Origin: an uncultured Clostridia bacterium
GTDB lineage: Bacteria; Bacillota; Clostridia; Lachnospirales; Lachnospiraceae
Assembly (NCBI GenBank): GCA_947178015.1
Contig: CAMWWW010000048.1
Coordinates: 1 to 11,116, forward strand
Direction: 5' to 3'
Length of the DNA stretch: 11,116 bases
The notes beneath the pieces were generated by a model that worked only from the letters and a program-made list of their open reading frames with translations, was not told the origin of the DNA and made no database searches. A program made the translations under genes and the position numbers. Shown here piece after piece: positions 1 to 7,785 of this stretch. Numbering within the stretch: the stretch's first letter is position 1; each line of letters begins with the position of its first letter.

Positions 1-689
1 GACCAATACGTGTCCAGAACCCGGATTTCCGTCATGGAGGGATCTCGTTTTTCTTCATTCTTAAAATATGTTTGGATATGCAAAAAGTCCTTAAAAGTCA
101 TCGCAAGATTTAAGGATTGATACAATTTTTCAAATTCTACCTTCTCCATATCCACAAAGCCGTCCAGAATTGCCACATCTGCCGGCTCGTCAAATGCTGT
201 TATCAGCGTCTCCGGCTTTTCCTTGTCTGTCTCTCTCGAATCCACAGGATTGATGCAGTAGTTCTTAATACGCATAAATTCATCCTCTGTGATCGTTCCT
301 TCTATCACATAGGTGACAGCCGTCCGAATCACTGGCTTCTCTTCTTCATTTAGAAAACGGATGCACTGTTCAGCAGAATCTGCTCTCTGATCAAACTGTC
401 CCGGAAGGTATTCCACGGAAAACACTCTTGCGCCCGGAGCCACTTCAAAGCTTTCTTTATATAACATATCAACCGGCGGCTCAGAAAATACCGTTTTGCA
501 TGCTCTCTCAAAAGTCTCCTCGGATATATTTTCCACATCATACCGGATCAACACGCGGACACCTGTCACGGTATCTAGCTTTAGATAGCTTCCAATTTCT
601 TCCTTAAGCTCCTTTGCCTTCACTGCATAGGGTTCTTTTTTCTCTGCATAAACCCGTCTTACTCCAGAGCCTTTTTTCTCCACACTCAT
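1..689 (-). CDS. purL: Phosphoribosylformylglycinamidine synthase (FGAM synthase), N-terminal part, cut by window edge
   Basis: This is the first 229 codons of a PurL-type FGAM synthase; the reading frame is still open at the window edge. The enzyme converts FGAR, ATP and glutamine to FGAM in cytoplasmic de novo purine synthesis. Recognition rests on runs typical of the long clostridial single-chain PurL: TGVRVLIRYDVEN near residue 42, EYLPGQFDQRADSAEQC near 93, INPVDSRET near 146, AMTFKDF near 194 and, at the very edge, TEIRVLDTYWS, which in the family is followed by DHCRHTTF. The visible part is the N-terminal PurS-like region and linker; the catalytic synthetase and glutaminase domains lie outside. 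ATG 689 was chosen because GGAGGA (696-701) lies six bases upstream, abutting the stop of the phosphoesterase gene. It is the last visible gene of a four-gene unit. No other purine synthesis gene is visible. The long-form assignment is inferred from sequence style. Confidence 0.93.
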   Translation of the reverse strand, partial: MSVEKKGSGVRRVYAEKKEPYAVKAKELKEEIGSYLKLDTVTGVRVLIRYDVENISEETFERACKTVFSEPPVDMLYKESFEVAPGARVFSVEYLPGQFDQRADSAEQCIRFLNEEEKPVIRTAVTYVIEGTITEDEFMRIKNYCINPVDSRETDKEKPETLITAFDEPADVAILDGFVDMEKVEFEKLYQSLNLAMTFKDFLHIQTYFKNEEKRDPSMTEIRVLDTYW

Positions 690-701
690 CTCGTGTCCTC
701 C

Positions 702-1913
702 TTATTGTTTTTCATTTTTTTCCTTGTGCATATCCAATGCCCCATGATACCAGCCAAGCACTCCATCTTTTTTTACAAGATATCCTCTGTGATAGCTGCC
801 TACCACAGAAACCTCATCTCCCGCACAGAGAGCCAGCTCACCGTCCGTGTAATCGCTGCAACTTAAGCCTCCGTCTTCCTCCCACAGATAAGCGGCTGGA
901 ATCCAGCACTTCTCACCATTGTGCAGAAACCGCACGATACTTCCTTCCTCATCCGTCTCCAACAGCTCGACAAAACGATGCTTCCATCTGGAACAAAAAT
1001 TCCCTTTTTTTCCCTTTTTTGTTTCTAACACCCTCGCCTTTGGAAAATCATCATAACTCACTATCTGGAAATCCTCTGTATCTATGTCGGAAAGCACCAC
1101 CGCGTTAAGCTGCCCATCACGCTTGACTGCACAGCCCCCGTCAAGGCTTACAATCTTCTTTTCCCGATTGATAATAGGGCTGGAATCCATCCTGTCTCTC
1201 TCGTATATTGTCACAGGCCAATGCCCGACAAATACATAGCGGGAAAAATACATCTCCTCATCCTGAAAGCCCTTCCAATTTATCATCCGCTCTACCTCCA
1301 AGGCAGACAACCCCGTATACTCTTCTGTGGGAAGCCCTGCATGTGTGACGAGAAATGCTCCCGCATCTAGGATCACCGGCAAATTCTGTATAAACGCCAG
1401 CTCTCTATCATACTTCTCCCAAATAAGCGCAAACGCTTCCTCCGCCGAGATCTCTACTCCCGATCCCTTCTTCCATCCGCCATTTCTGCGCCCCATCTCC
1501 ACCGCCTGCAAAGAGCGTTCCCCTTGTTCCTTTAAAAGTCTTCCCTGCTCCTTAAGCATTTCTTCATAGATACTGTTTCCCCAATATTTCATCCTCTGGC
1601 AGTAACGTTTGTAAAACCGATCTACGGAACCTAGATTTTCAAGAACCCTAGCATCCACATTTCCATACACCATATCGACGTGATGCGTTTTCTTAAGCTC
1701 CATCAAATAGCGAAGCGTGGCGAGACTTTCCCCGCCTTTTTCCAACAGATCCCCCGCTATCAGAAGATAGTCCTCCTTTGAATAGGACAATTTATTAAGT
1801 AGCCCTTTAAGATAAGAGAGTTTCCCATGAATATCACTGATAATTATAATTCGGTGTCCTTTGGGAATGGTAAGCTTTTGTACGTTCAAACTGTAGTCTA
1901 TTGTTTTGCGCAT
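702..1913 (-). CDS. Calcineurin-like (PPP/PrpE-type) metallophosphoesterase with SH3-like C-terminal tail
   Basis: A 403-residue cytoplasmic protein with the ordered metal-binding motifs of the calcineurin-like phosphoesterase fold: SDIHG (D27, H29), GDLLEKG (D55), GNVDA (N85), THAGLP (H191) and GHWPV (H231), then SLDGGCAVK near 256 as in PPP/PrpE-type phosphatases and diadenosine tetraphosphatases. A helical, charged insert fills about residues 95-175. After about residue 300 comes a Lys-rich linker and two beta-rich SH3-like stretches (about 313-343 and 365-395). The usual GNHE is GNVD, so the acid-base His is absent. The substrate cannot be told: phosphoprotein, dinucleoside polyphosphate or a sugar or nucleotide phosphate are all possible. 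ATG 1913 is preferred over the in-frame TTG at 1934 because GAGG lies five bases before it and the TTG would run back into the HAD gene. The linker carries a possible slippery site (see findings). Confidence 0.88.
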   Translation of the reverse strand: MRKTIDYSLNVQKLTIPKGHRIIIISDIHGKLSYLKGLLNKLSYSKEDYLLIAGDLLEKGGESLATLRYLMELKKTHHVDMVYGNVDARVLENLGSVDRFYKRYCQRMKYWGNSIYEEMLKEQGRLLKEQGERSLQAVEMGRRNGGWKKGSGVEISAEEAFALIWEKYDRELAFIQNLPVILDAGAFLVTHAGLPTEEYTGLSALEVERMINWKGFQDEEMYFSRYVFVGHWPVTIYERDRMDSSPIINREKKIVSLDGGCAVKRDGQLNAVVLSDIDTEDFQIVSYDDFPKARVLETKKGKKGNFCSRWKHRFVELLETDEEGSIVRFLHNGEKCWIPAAYLWEEDGGLSCSDYTDGELALCAGDEVSVVGSYHRGYLVKKDGVLGWYHGALDMHKEKNEKQ

Positions 1914-1918
1914 GTTTT

Positions 1919-1922
1919 CCTC
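1919..1922 (-). promoter_or_regulatory. Ribosome site deciding the phosphoesterase start
   Basis: GAGG with a five-base spacer (AAAAC) precedes ATG 1913. The TGA stop of the upstream HAD gene (1921-1923) overlaps this site, which suggests translational coupling. The alternative TTG at 1934 would lie inside the HAD gene, so this site favours the shorter protein. Confidence 0.7.
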
Positions 1923-2571
1923 ATTTCTGTCCAAAGTATTCCTTTACCTCCACAAGAGACGGAAAAACTTCTCTGGCAAGCTTTCTTATCTCCTCCGTTG
2001 GCTTTACAAGATCGGGAACCATAATAGGAATCATATTCGCCGCATGGGCGGCGCGGATTCCATTGTAAGAATCCTCAATTACATAAGTAGTCTCCGGCAC
2101 TGCTCCAAGCTGCTCACATGCCATCAGAAAAATATCGGGAGCAGGCTTACTCCTCTCCACCCTATCCCCTCCAATGACAACATCAAAATAAGCAAGCAGT
2201 CCGCCCTCCCTTAGCTCCTTCTGCACCATCTCTTGTCTTGTGGATGATGCCACGGCAAGCTTTGCCTTCTGCTCCTTAAGATACATAAGAAGCTCCTCAA
2301 TTCCTCTTTTCTTCCAAAGTCTTCCGCCGTCATAGCGGCTGTGAAAAAGCATGGAAGCTTCCTTTGCATAGCGCCGATACGGAAAGTCTGCCCCATATCG
2401 ACGAGCCATAATCTCCTCCGTCTGCCTTGTATTCACACCAAGACACTCCATACATGCTTCCTCGATCCCCTGAATATGGTACTGTTCTGCTATCTCCTTC
2501 CAGCAGTCCAGCACCAGCCGCTCTGAATCAAAAATTACCCCATCCATATCAAATATAACTGCACGGCTCAT
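1921..2571 (-). CDS. HAD-superfamily phosphatase / beta-phosphoglucomutase-like hydrolase
   Basis: A 216-residue HAD subfamily IA protein, cytoplasmic. Motif I is FDMDG near the N-terminus (nucleophile D8, acid-base D10) followed by VIFDS. The helical cap spans about residues 15-85. Motif II is ASST (109-111), motif III is SKPAPD (K142) and motif IV is VIEDSYNGI (E166, D167). Full length and all catalytic residues are present, so it should be active. Beta-phosphoglucomutase-like family members act on small sugar phosphates, nucleotides or related metabolites; sequence alone does not separate a mutase from a phosphatase. A GTG at 2583 could also start it and would overlap the previous stop as GTGA. 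ATG 2571 was preferred because GAGGG lies five bases upstream and the protein then begins MSRAVIFDMDG as is usual in the family. It sits eight bases after the nicotinamidase-like gene and seven bases before the phosphoesterase ATG. Confidence 0.9.
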   Translation of the reverse strand: MSRAVIFDMDGVIFDSERLVLDCWKEIAEQYHIQGIEEACMECLGVNTRQTEEIMARRYGADFPYRRYAKEASMLFHSRYDGGRLWKKRGIEELLMYLKEQKAKLAVASSTRQEMVQKELREGGLLAYFDVVIGGDRVERSKPAPDIFLMACEQLGAVPETTYVIEDSYNGIRAAHAANMIPIMVPDLVKPTEEIRKLAREVFPSLVEVKEYFGQK

Positions 2572-2576
2572 CCCTT

Positions 2577-2581
2577 CCCTC
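2577..2581 (-). promoter_or_regulatory. Ribosome site deciding the HAD phosphatase start
   Basis: GAGGG lies five bases before ATG 2571 and overlaps the TGA stop (2580-2582) of the nicotinamidase-like gene. It argues for ATG 2571 over GTG 2583, which has no comparable site correctly spaced upstream. Confidence 0.6.
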
Positions 2582-3140
2582 ACTCTCTGATAATATCAAT
2601 CTGGCAAGAGCTCATCACCTTAAGAGCCGCCTCGTGAAGCTCCGGCGTAACCCCCGCGCAGCAGTCTGCGTCCACCGCGATCCTTACTTCAGGAAAGCTT
2701 GTCTTAAGCAAAAGCGCATTGGTAATCACACAGATATCGGTACACAGTCCAATCAACTCAATCTCAATCTCTCCCTTTTTCTTCCACTTCTCTATCTCGT
2801 CCACCAGCTTTGTGGACCCAAAGGTTTCCTTTTCGATAAGATTGTACTTTCTTCCCATCAGCGCATTTAATATTTTCTCATGAAGCCTCCAGCCGTAGGT
2901 TTTGCGCACACAATGCACAACCGGCAGCTTTCTTCCCTCCGCTGTATGAAGATAGTTCTGATAATGCGTGTCAAGCGTCGCATAGATGATCCCGTCAAAA
3001 TGCTTCAGCTTCTGCACCGCACGATCCGTCGCCTCCATAGCCTCCTTCGTTCCAAGAGCCCCCTCCACAAAATCATTCTGCATATCAACCACGATTAATA
3101 TCTTTTGCACTTGAGCCTGATCTATTCTATTATTTTCCAT
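2580..3140 (-). CDS. Nicotinamidase/isochorismatase-family cysteine hydrolase (PncA-like)
   Basis: A 186-residue protein of the isochorismatase-like cysteine hydrolase fold. The catalytic triad is visible: D19 in VVDMQNDF, K104 in EKETFGS and C137 in LCTDICV. The metal site expected of nicotinamidases is also present: D57, H59 and H65 in the DTHYQNYLH run, and H76 in PVVHC. That pattern supports nicotinamidase (nicotinamide to nicotinate plus ammonia, NAD salvage) over isochorismatase, which lacks this metal site. Another amidase of the family remains possible. It is the first gene after the promoter at 3237-3265. ATG 3140 is the first possible start because an in-frame TAA lies two codons upstream. 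Its ribosome site is poor: GGAGG is 14 bases away, so translation may be weak or depend on leader structure. The stop overlaps the ribosome site of the HAD gene. Confidence 0.87.
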   Translation of the reverse strand: MENNRIDQAQVQKILIVVDMQNDFVEGALGTKEAMEATDRAVQKLKHFDGIIYATLDTHYQNYLHTAEGRKLPVVHCVRKTYGWRLHEKILNALMGRKYNLIEKETFGSTKLVDEIEKWKKKGEIEIELIGLCTDICVITNALLLKTSFPEVRIAVDADCCAGVTPELHEAALKVMSSCQIDIIRE

Positions 3141-3236
3141 ATCTTATACCACAGCCTCCACAATTGTTTTATCCCCGCATCGTATTGTGCGGATGCCAAG
3201 CCTCCCATACCAGAACACCGCTACTATACTGCCCCT
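3141..3236 (-). other. Leader region of the nicotinamidase-like operon
   Basis: About 95 bases lie between the -10 box and ATG 3140, most of which should be transcribed. A possible imperfect hairpin pairs 3188-3194 (ATCCGCA) with 3171-3179 (TGC, a GG bulge, GGAT) around an eight-base loop. No oligo-U tract follows, so it is not a terminator. I could not match the region to any known riboswitch. No gene was seen in it. Confidence 0.3.
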
Positions 3237-3265
3237 ATTATAGCCAAATTTTCCCTAACAATCAA
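3237..3265 (-). promoter_or_regulatory. Sigma-A-type promoter for the nicotinamidase-HAD-phosphoesterase-purL unit
   Basis: TTGATT (3260-3265) and a perfect TATAAT (3237-3242) are separated by exactly 17 bases, the optimal vegetative sigma spacing. It lies in the gap between the polC stop and the nicotinamidase-like gene, pointing the right way. The start of transcription should be near 3230. No factor-independent terminator is visible between polC and this promoter, so some read-through from polC is also likely. Confidence 0.75.
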
Positions 3266-3277
3266 CATTTATTTCCA

Positions 3278-6200
3278 TCACTGCGCCCAATCAAACAGAG
3301 AGAGCTGGTTTGTCTCCGGCAGCCCTTTGAGTATTCCAAGATCGCTTAATAAATCCGTAATCGTCTTTCCTGCCTTACTTCTTATCTGGAAATCCTCCTT
3401 GGACAAAAAGGCTCCCTGTCCTGCTGCCTCCATGATCTGGATCGCCGCCTTGTCCCCAAGCCCATCAATGGAGTTAAGCGCCGGCATTAGCTTTCCATCT
3501 ATAATCTGAAATCTTGCTGCCTTTGCCCGATAGATATCCATCGGCATAAATTCATAGCCCCTCGCATACATCTCCTGCGCAATCCGCATATCACGAAGCG
3601 TATCCTTTTCCTTATTGGTAAGGGAATCAAAGCGCCGCTTATAATCGGATATATAATATTCCAGCTTCTCTCTTCCCTGACACATCAGCTCATAAGAAAA
3701 TCCAGAAGCGCGGATGCTAAAGAAAGCAGCATAATAAGCGAGAGGATAAAATACTTTACAGTACGCTATGCGCCATGCCATCATAACATAGGCGGCGGCG
3801 TGCGCCTTCGGGAACATATATTTTATCTTTTTGCACGACCAGATATACCAATCCGGCACATTGTGGGCAAGCATCTCCTTCTCCCACTCCTCCTTAAGCC
3901 CCTTTCCCTTTCGCACACTCTCCATAATGGTAAAAGACAGCTCCTTATCAAGCCCCATATGGATCAGATAAATCATAATATCATCACGGGTACAGATCGC
4001 GGTGGAGATCGTCGCCTTTCCCTCTTCAATCAAGGTCTGCGCATTTCCAAGCCACACATCGGTGCCGTGAGACAAGCCCGAAATACGGATCAGATCGGCG
4101 AAGCAGGTAGGCTTTGCGTCAATTACCATCTGCATAGCAAAATCTGTGCCAAACTCTGGAATACCAAGCGCTCCCAATTTACATCCTCCAATTTCCTCCG
4201 GTGTAATGCCAAGCGCACTGGTATTCATAAATAGAGACATTACCTCCTTGCTGTCTAGCGGGATCTTCCTTGCGTCCAATCCTGTCAGATCCTCCAACAT
4301 ACGGATCATCGTCGGATCATCATGCCCCAGAATATCCAGCTTTAATAAATTATGATCGATGGAATGATAGTCAAAATGTGTTGTCACCGTCTTCGTTTCC
4401 ATATCGTTCGCAGGATGCTGCACCGGCGTAAAGGTGTTGATCTCCTCTCCTAATGGAAGAACGATAATGCCTCCCGGATGCTGTCCTGTGGTGCGCCGCA
4501 CCTCGACACACCCCTGAACAATGCGGTTAATCTCGCATTTTCGCTTTCTCTGCCCATGTTCCTCATAATAATTCTTCACATAGCCATACGCCGTCTTATC
4601 TGCCAGCGTGCCTATTGTCCCGGCGCGGAAAGTCTGTCCCTTTCCGAAAATCACCTCCGTATAATCATGCGCCTTGCTCTGATATTCTCCTGAAAAATTG
4701 AGATCAATATCCGGCTCCTTATTACCCTTAAAACCCAAAAAAGTCTCAAATGGAATATCAAAGCCTTCCTTTTTGAGCAATTCCCCGCACTCCGGGCATA
4801 GCTTATCTGGCATATCACAGCCAGAACCTCCAGAAAAAGCACGCACCTGTTCAGAATCAAACTCACTGTAATGACATTTCGCGCAATAATAGTGCGGACT
4901 CAACGGATTTACCTCCGTGATGCCGGACATCGTCGCCACAAAGGAGGAGCCGACCGATCCTCGCGATCCTACCAGATAGCCGTCCTCATTTGATTTCCAC
5001 ACCAGCTTCTGCGCAATAATATACATAACCGCAAAGCCGTTGGATATAATGGAATTCAGCTCTCTCTCAAGCCGTTCCACCACCACCTTGGGAAGTGTTT
5101 CCCCATAGATGGCATAGGCTTTCTGATAGCAAATTTCCCTCAAAATCTGATCGGAATTCTCAATTACCGGCGGACATTTGTCCGGGCGAACGGGAGAAAT
5201 CCGCTCACACATCGCAGCGATTCGGTTCGTGTTTGTCACCACGACCTCCTCCGCCTTCTCCGCCCCCAGATAAGAAAATTCCTCCAACATCTCCTCCGTC
5301 GTCCGAAGATAGAGCGGCGCCTGATTATCCGCATCCTTAAAACCTTTTCCTGCCATAATAATCCTGCGATACACCTCGTCCTCAGGATTTAAAAAATGCA
5401 CGTCACAAGTCGCAACTACAGGCTTATGGTACTGTTCTCCCAGCGCAACAATCCTTTTATTGATCTGGATCAGCTCCTCCTCCGACTGAAGCATAGGATT
5501 CTCTCCTCGAAGCATAAAAGCATTGTTGCCCAGCGGCTGAATCTCTAAATAATCATAAAACTCCACTAACCTCGCGAGCTCCTCCTCCGAGGCTCCCCGA
5601 AGCAGAGCCTGATAAAGCTCACCCGCCTCACAGGCAGAGCCGATGATCAGCCCCTCCCTGTACTTTTTCAAAATACTTTTCGGTATCCTTGGCTGTCTGT
5701 GAAAATACGTAAGATGCGACATGGAAACCAAACGATATAAATTAATGCGCCCCGTATCATTCTTTGCCAGCAAAATCACATGGTGAGAAGGAAGCTTCTT
5801 CAGCGCGTCCACAGACAGGACGCTCAGCTCATTGACCTTATCCAGCGTACCAATCTCCCGCTCCTTTAACATTGAAATAAACGCCTGAAAGATCCCTGCC
5901 GTCGCCTCCGCATCATCCACGGCGCGGTGATGATTCTCAAGCGATATATGAAGCGCCTTTGCCACTACATCCAGCTTGTACTTACTAAGCTCAGGAAGCA
6001 GCACTCTGGCAAGCCCCACCGTATCCACCACCGTCTTTTTTAGGGGAAGCTTTAGCCGCCCTGCATTGGCATAAAGAAAGCTCATATCAAAGCCAGCATT
6101 GTGCGCCACCATAACAGCCCCCTCACAAAATACGAGAAACCTTGGCAGCACCTCCTCAATTCCGGGGGAATTCATCACCATCTCATCACTTAACCCTGTC

Positions 6201-7771
6201 AGCTTCTCAATCTCAAATGGAATAGGCTCTCTTGGATTAATCAGCTCACTAAATCGCTCTGTAATCTGTCCCTTTGATACCTTGACCGCCCCGATCTCAA
6301 TTATTCGATTATTTATTGGACTGAAACCTGTCGTCTCAATATCAAAGACCACATAGGTGTCATCTAAGCTCTGATTCTCTGAATTTTCAACAATCTCTTT
6401 CAAATCATCTACCAGATACCCCTCGCACCCATACAGTACTTTAAAATCCCCATCGATCGTATGATTTGCCACTGGAAAAGAAGCGACATTTCCATGATCC
6501 GTGATCGCGATGGCGCTATGCCCCCACTCCATCGCGCGCTTAATAATATCCTTGACATCCGCCACGCCATCCATGTCGCTCATCTTCGTATGACAGTGAA
6601 GCTCCACTCTTTTTTCCACCGCTGTATCCATGCGCTTAACCGTAAAATCACTGCATTTTCTAATGCCGACCACCGAGCCAATGGTAAGCTCTCCGTCAAA
6701 ACGGTCAATCGTCGTCACACCCTTAAGACGCACAAATGCGCCCGGTTTTATATGCGGCATAATCATAGGAAGCTGCTCATTTCTGGCAAACATCTTCACC
6801 GTAATGGTATCCGTAAAATCCGTCACATCAAAAATTAAAATCGTCTTCTCTCCACGGATCTCCCTAGTATCAAGCGCAATAATTTTCCCACGAATCACAA
6901 GCTCGCCCATCTCCGTCTGAATCTGCTCAATGGGCGTAGGCTCATCATCAAAATCCCTTCCATAAAGCACATCGGGATTATCTGGCTTTTTGTACGCAGG
7001 CTTTTTTGAAAAGCTCTCTTTCTTCTCAAAGGTCTTTTTCACCTCTGGGCTGTTTTTTGTATTCTCTGTAGGATCGGAAGCTTTGACTGGCTCCCCGTAG
7101 GCAGCCGCCATCTCATCCGCCGACCAAGTCGGAGCCGCCGTTGCAGACACCGCGGACTCCATGGGCACATCAGCGGGCGCTCCTTCCATAAGTCCAGCAT
7201 TTTTCTGAATCTGCATCACCTCAAGCTTTAAGCGCTGATCATCCAAAAGACGTTTTTTATCCTCTCCCCTTTCTTTAAAATACACACGGGTCTCCACAGG
7301 AAATCCACAGCGCTCCACAAAGATTTTTTCCAGAATCCGCTTGAGTTCCTCCGCCTTCTCTCTCGCGACAACACTGTCCTCCAAAGTAAGCTGTAGCACA
7401 GACTCCTCGACAAACTCCGTATCTGCTCTCTTAAACAAGCTGTACTCAATCGCATTATAGTTACGAAGCTCTGTGAGAATACTGTCCTTATAAGACTCCA
7501 AAAGCTTCTTTGGCGTATACTGCCCAGACAGATGATAATTCTCCACCACTTTAATGCTTGTACGGTTTCCCGGAAAAAACTGGGAGGCGATGCTGTCCTC
7601 CATGTAATAAATACTTTTTTTATGTATCAGCCTTCTGCTGTCAATATAAATGCGAAGAGAGCTTTTCTCCTTATTCGTGGTGATCTTCGTCACCTCAACA
7701 TCGGCTAAAAGCTCTGATACATCTGGATCTAATTGCAGTGTTGGAAAAACATCAAAAAAAACCTTCCCCAC
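3278..7771 (-). CDS. polC: DNA polymerase III alpha subunit, Gram-positive PolC type, with proofreading exonuclease
   Basis: The chromosomal replicase of low-GC Gram-positives, 1497 residues from GTG 7771. Domains in order: N-terminal domain (1-165); charged Pro/Lys/Ala-rich linker (about 165-280); OB fold (about 289-379); PHP domain start with HCHTKMSDMDG (H392, H394) and ITDHGN (D425, H426); inserted DEDDh exonuclease with FDIETTGF (D477, E479), HNAGFD (D562) and HRAVDDAEA (H615, D620); rest of PHP; polymerase with GSRGSVGSSF (935-944), a zinc module (C963, C966, C992, C995), catalytic D1021 and D1023 in PDIDLNFSG, TGQHPGG, and D1146 in KLDILGHDDPT; C-terminal QLSLF (1489-1493), a beta-clamp binding motif. 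All catalytic residues are present. It is somewhat longer than Bacillus PolC, apparently through the linker. The frame opens at ATG 7789, but AAAGGGG lies seven bases before GTG 7771, which also gives the family-like start MGKVFFDVFPTL. Confidence 0.97.
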   Translation of the reverse strand: MGKVFFDVFPTLQLDPDVSELLADVEVTKITTNKEKSSLRIYIDSRRLIHKKSIYYMEDSIASQFFPGNRTSIKVVENYHLSGQYTPKKLLESYKDSILTELRNYNAIEYSLFKRADTEFVEESVLQLTLEDSVVAREKAEELKRILEKIFVERCGFPVETRVYFKERGEDKKRLLDDQRLKLEVMQIQKNAGLMEGAPADVPMESAVSATAAPTWSADEMAAAYGEPVKASDPTENTKNSPEVKKTFEKKESFSKKPAYKKPDNPDVLYGRDFDDEPTPIEQIQTEMGELVIRGKIIALDTREIRGEKTILIFDVTDFTDTITVKMFARNEQLPMIMPHIKPGAFVRLKGVTTIDRFDGELTIGSVVGIRKCSDFTVKRMDTAVEKRVELHCHTKMSDMDGVADVKDIIKRAMEWGHSAIAITDHGNVASFPVANHTIDGDFKVLYGCEGYLVDDLKEIVENSENQSLDDTYVVFDIETTGFSPINNRIIEIGAVKVSKGQITERFSELINPREPIPFEIEKLTGLSDEMVMNSPGIEEVLPRFLVFCEGAVMVAHNAGFDMSFLYANAGRLKLPLKKTVVDTVGLARVLLPELSKYKLDVVAKALHISLENHHRAVDDAEATAGIFQAFISMLKEREIGTLDKVNELSVLSVDALKKLPSHHVILLAKNDTGRINLYRLVSMSHLTYFHRQPRIPKSILKKYREGLIIGSACEAGELYQALLRGASEEELARLVEFYDYLEIQPLGNNAFMLRGENPMLQSEEELIQINKRIVALGEQYHKPVVATCDVHFLNPEDEVYRRIIMAGKGFKDADNQAPLYLRTTEEMLEEFSYLGAEKAEEVVVTNTNRIAAMCERISPVRPDKCPPVIENSDQILREICYQKAYAIYGETLPKVVVERLERELNSIISNGFAVMYIIAQKLVWKSNEDGYLVGSRGSVGSSFVATMSGITEVNPLSPHYYCAKCHYSEFDSEQVRAFSGGSGCDMPDKLCPECGELLKKEGFDIPFETFLGFKGNKEPDIDLNFSGEYQSKAHDYTEVIFGKGQTFRAGTIGTLADKTAYGYVKNYYEEHGQRKRKCEINRIVQGCVEVRRTTGQHPGGIIVLPLGEEINTFTPVQHPANDMETKTVTTHFDYHSIDHNLLKLDILGHDDPTMIRMLEDLTGLDARKIPLDSKEVMSLFMNTSALGITPEEIGGCKLGALGIPEFGTDFAMQMVIDAKPTCFADLIRISGLSHGTDVWLGNAQTLIEEGKATISTAICTRDDIMIYLIHMGLDKELSFTIMESVRKGKGLKEEWEKEMLAHNVPDWYIWSCKKIKYMFPKAHAAAYVMMAWRIAYCKVFYPLAYYAAFFSIRASGFSYELMCQGREKLEYYISDYKRRFDSLTNKEKDTLRDMRIAQEMYARGYEFMPMDIYRAKAARFQIIDGKLMPALNSIDGLGDKAAIQIMEAAGQGAFLSKEDFQIRSKAGKTITDLLSDLGILKGLPETNQLSLFDWAQ

Positions 7772-7778
7772 AACCATT

Positions 7779-7785
7779 CCCCTTT
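7779..7785 (-). promoter_or_regulatory. Ribosome site pointing to a GTG start for polC
   Basis: AAAGGGG lies seven bases before GTG 7771. The two in-frame ATGs fit worse: ATG 7789 has no ribosome site at a usable distance (AGGAGA is about 21 bases away), and ATG 7777 starts only one base after the GGGG. An in-frame TAG just upstream of 7789 excludes anything longer. Confidence 0.55.

Noticed and set aside
350..541. Short minus-strand frame inside purL
   Set aside because: Out of frame with purL, which is continuous and clearly recognisable across this stretch.
614..1108. A 164-residue plus-strand reading frame overlapping the phosphoesterase and purL
   Set aside because: It is antisense to two well-supported genes, has a Ser/Pro/His/Leu-rich composition typical of reversed coding sequence, and no recognisable domain or ribosome site.
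1914..1934. Upstream TTG start for the phosphoesterase (seven extra residues)
   Set aside because: It overlaps the HAD gene and lacks a suitable ribosome site, while ATG 1913 has GAGG five bases upstream.
3141..3236. Purine riboswitch or terminator ahead of the unit containing purL
   Set aside because: I could not find the conserved riboswitch core, and no hairpin is followed by a U-tract.
3105..3509. Plus-strand frame across the polC-nicotinamidase gap
   Set aside because: Most of it is antisense to the polC 3' end; the gap itself is explained by the minus-strand promoter and leader.
3800..4234. Plus-strand frame of 144 residues inside polC
   Set aside because: Fully antisense to the conserved polymerase domain of PolC with no family features.
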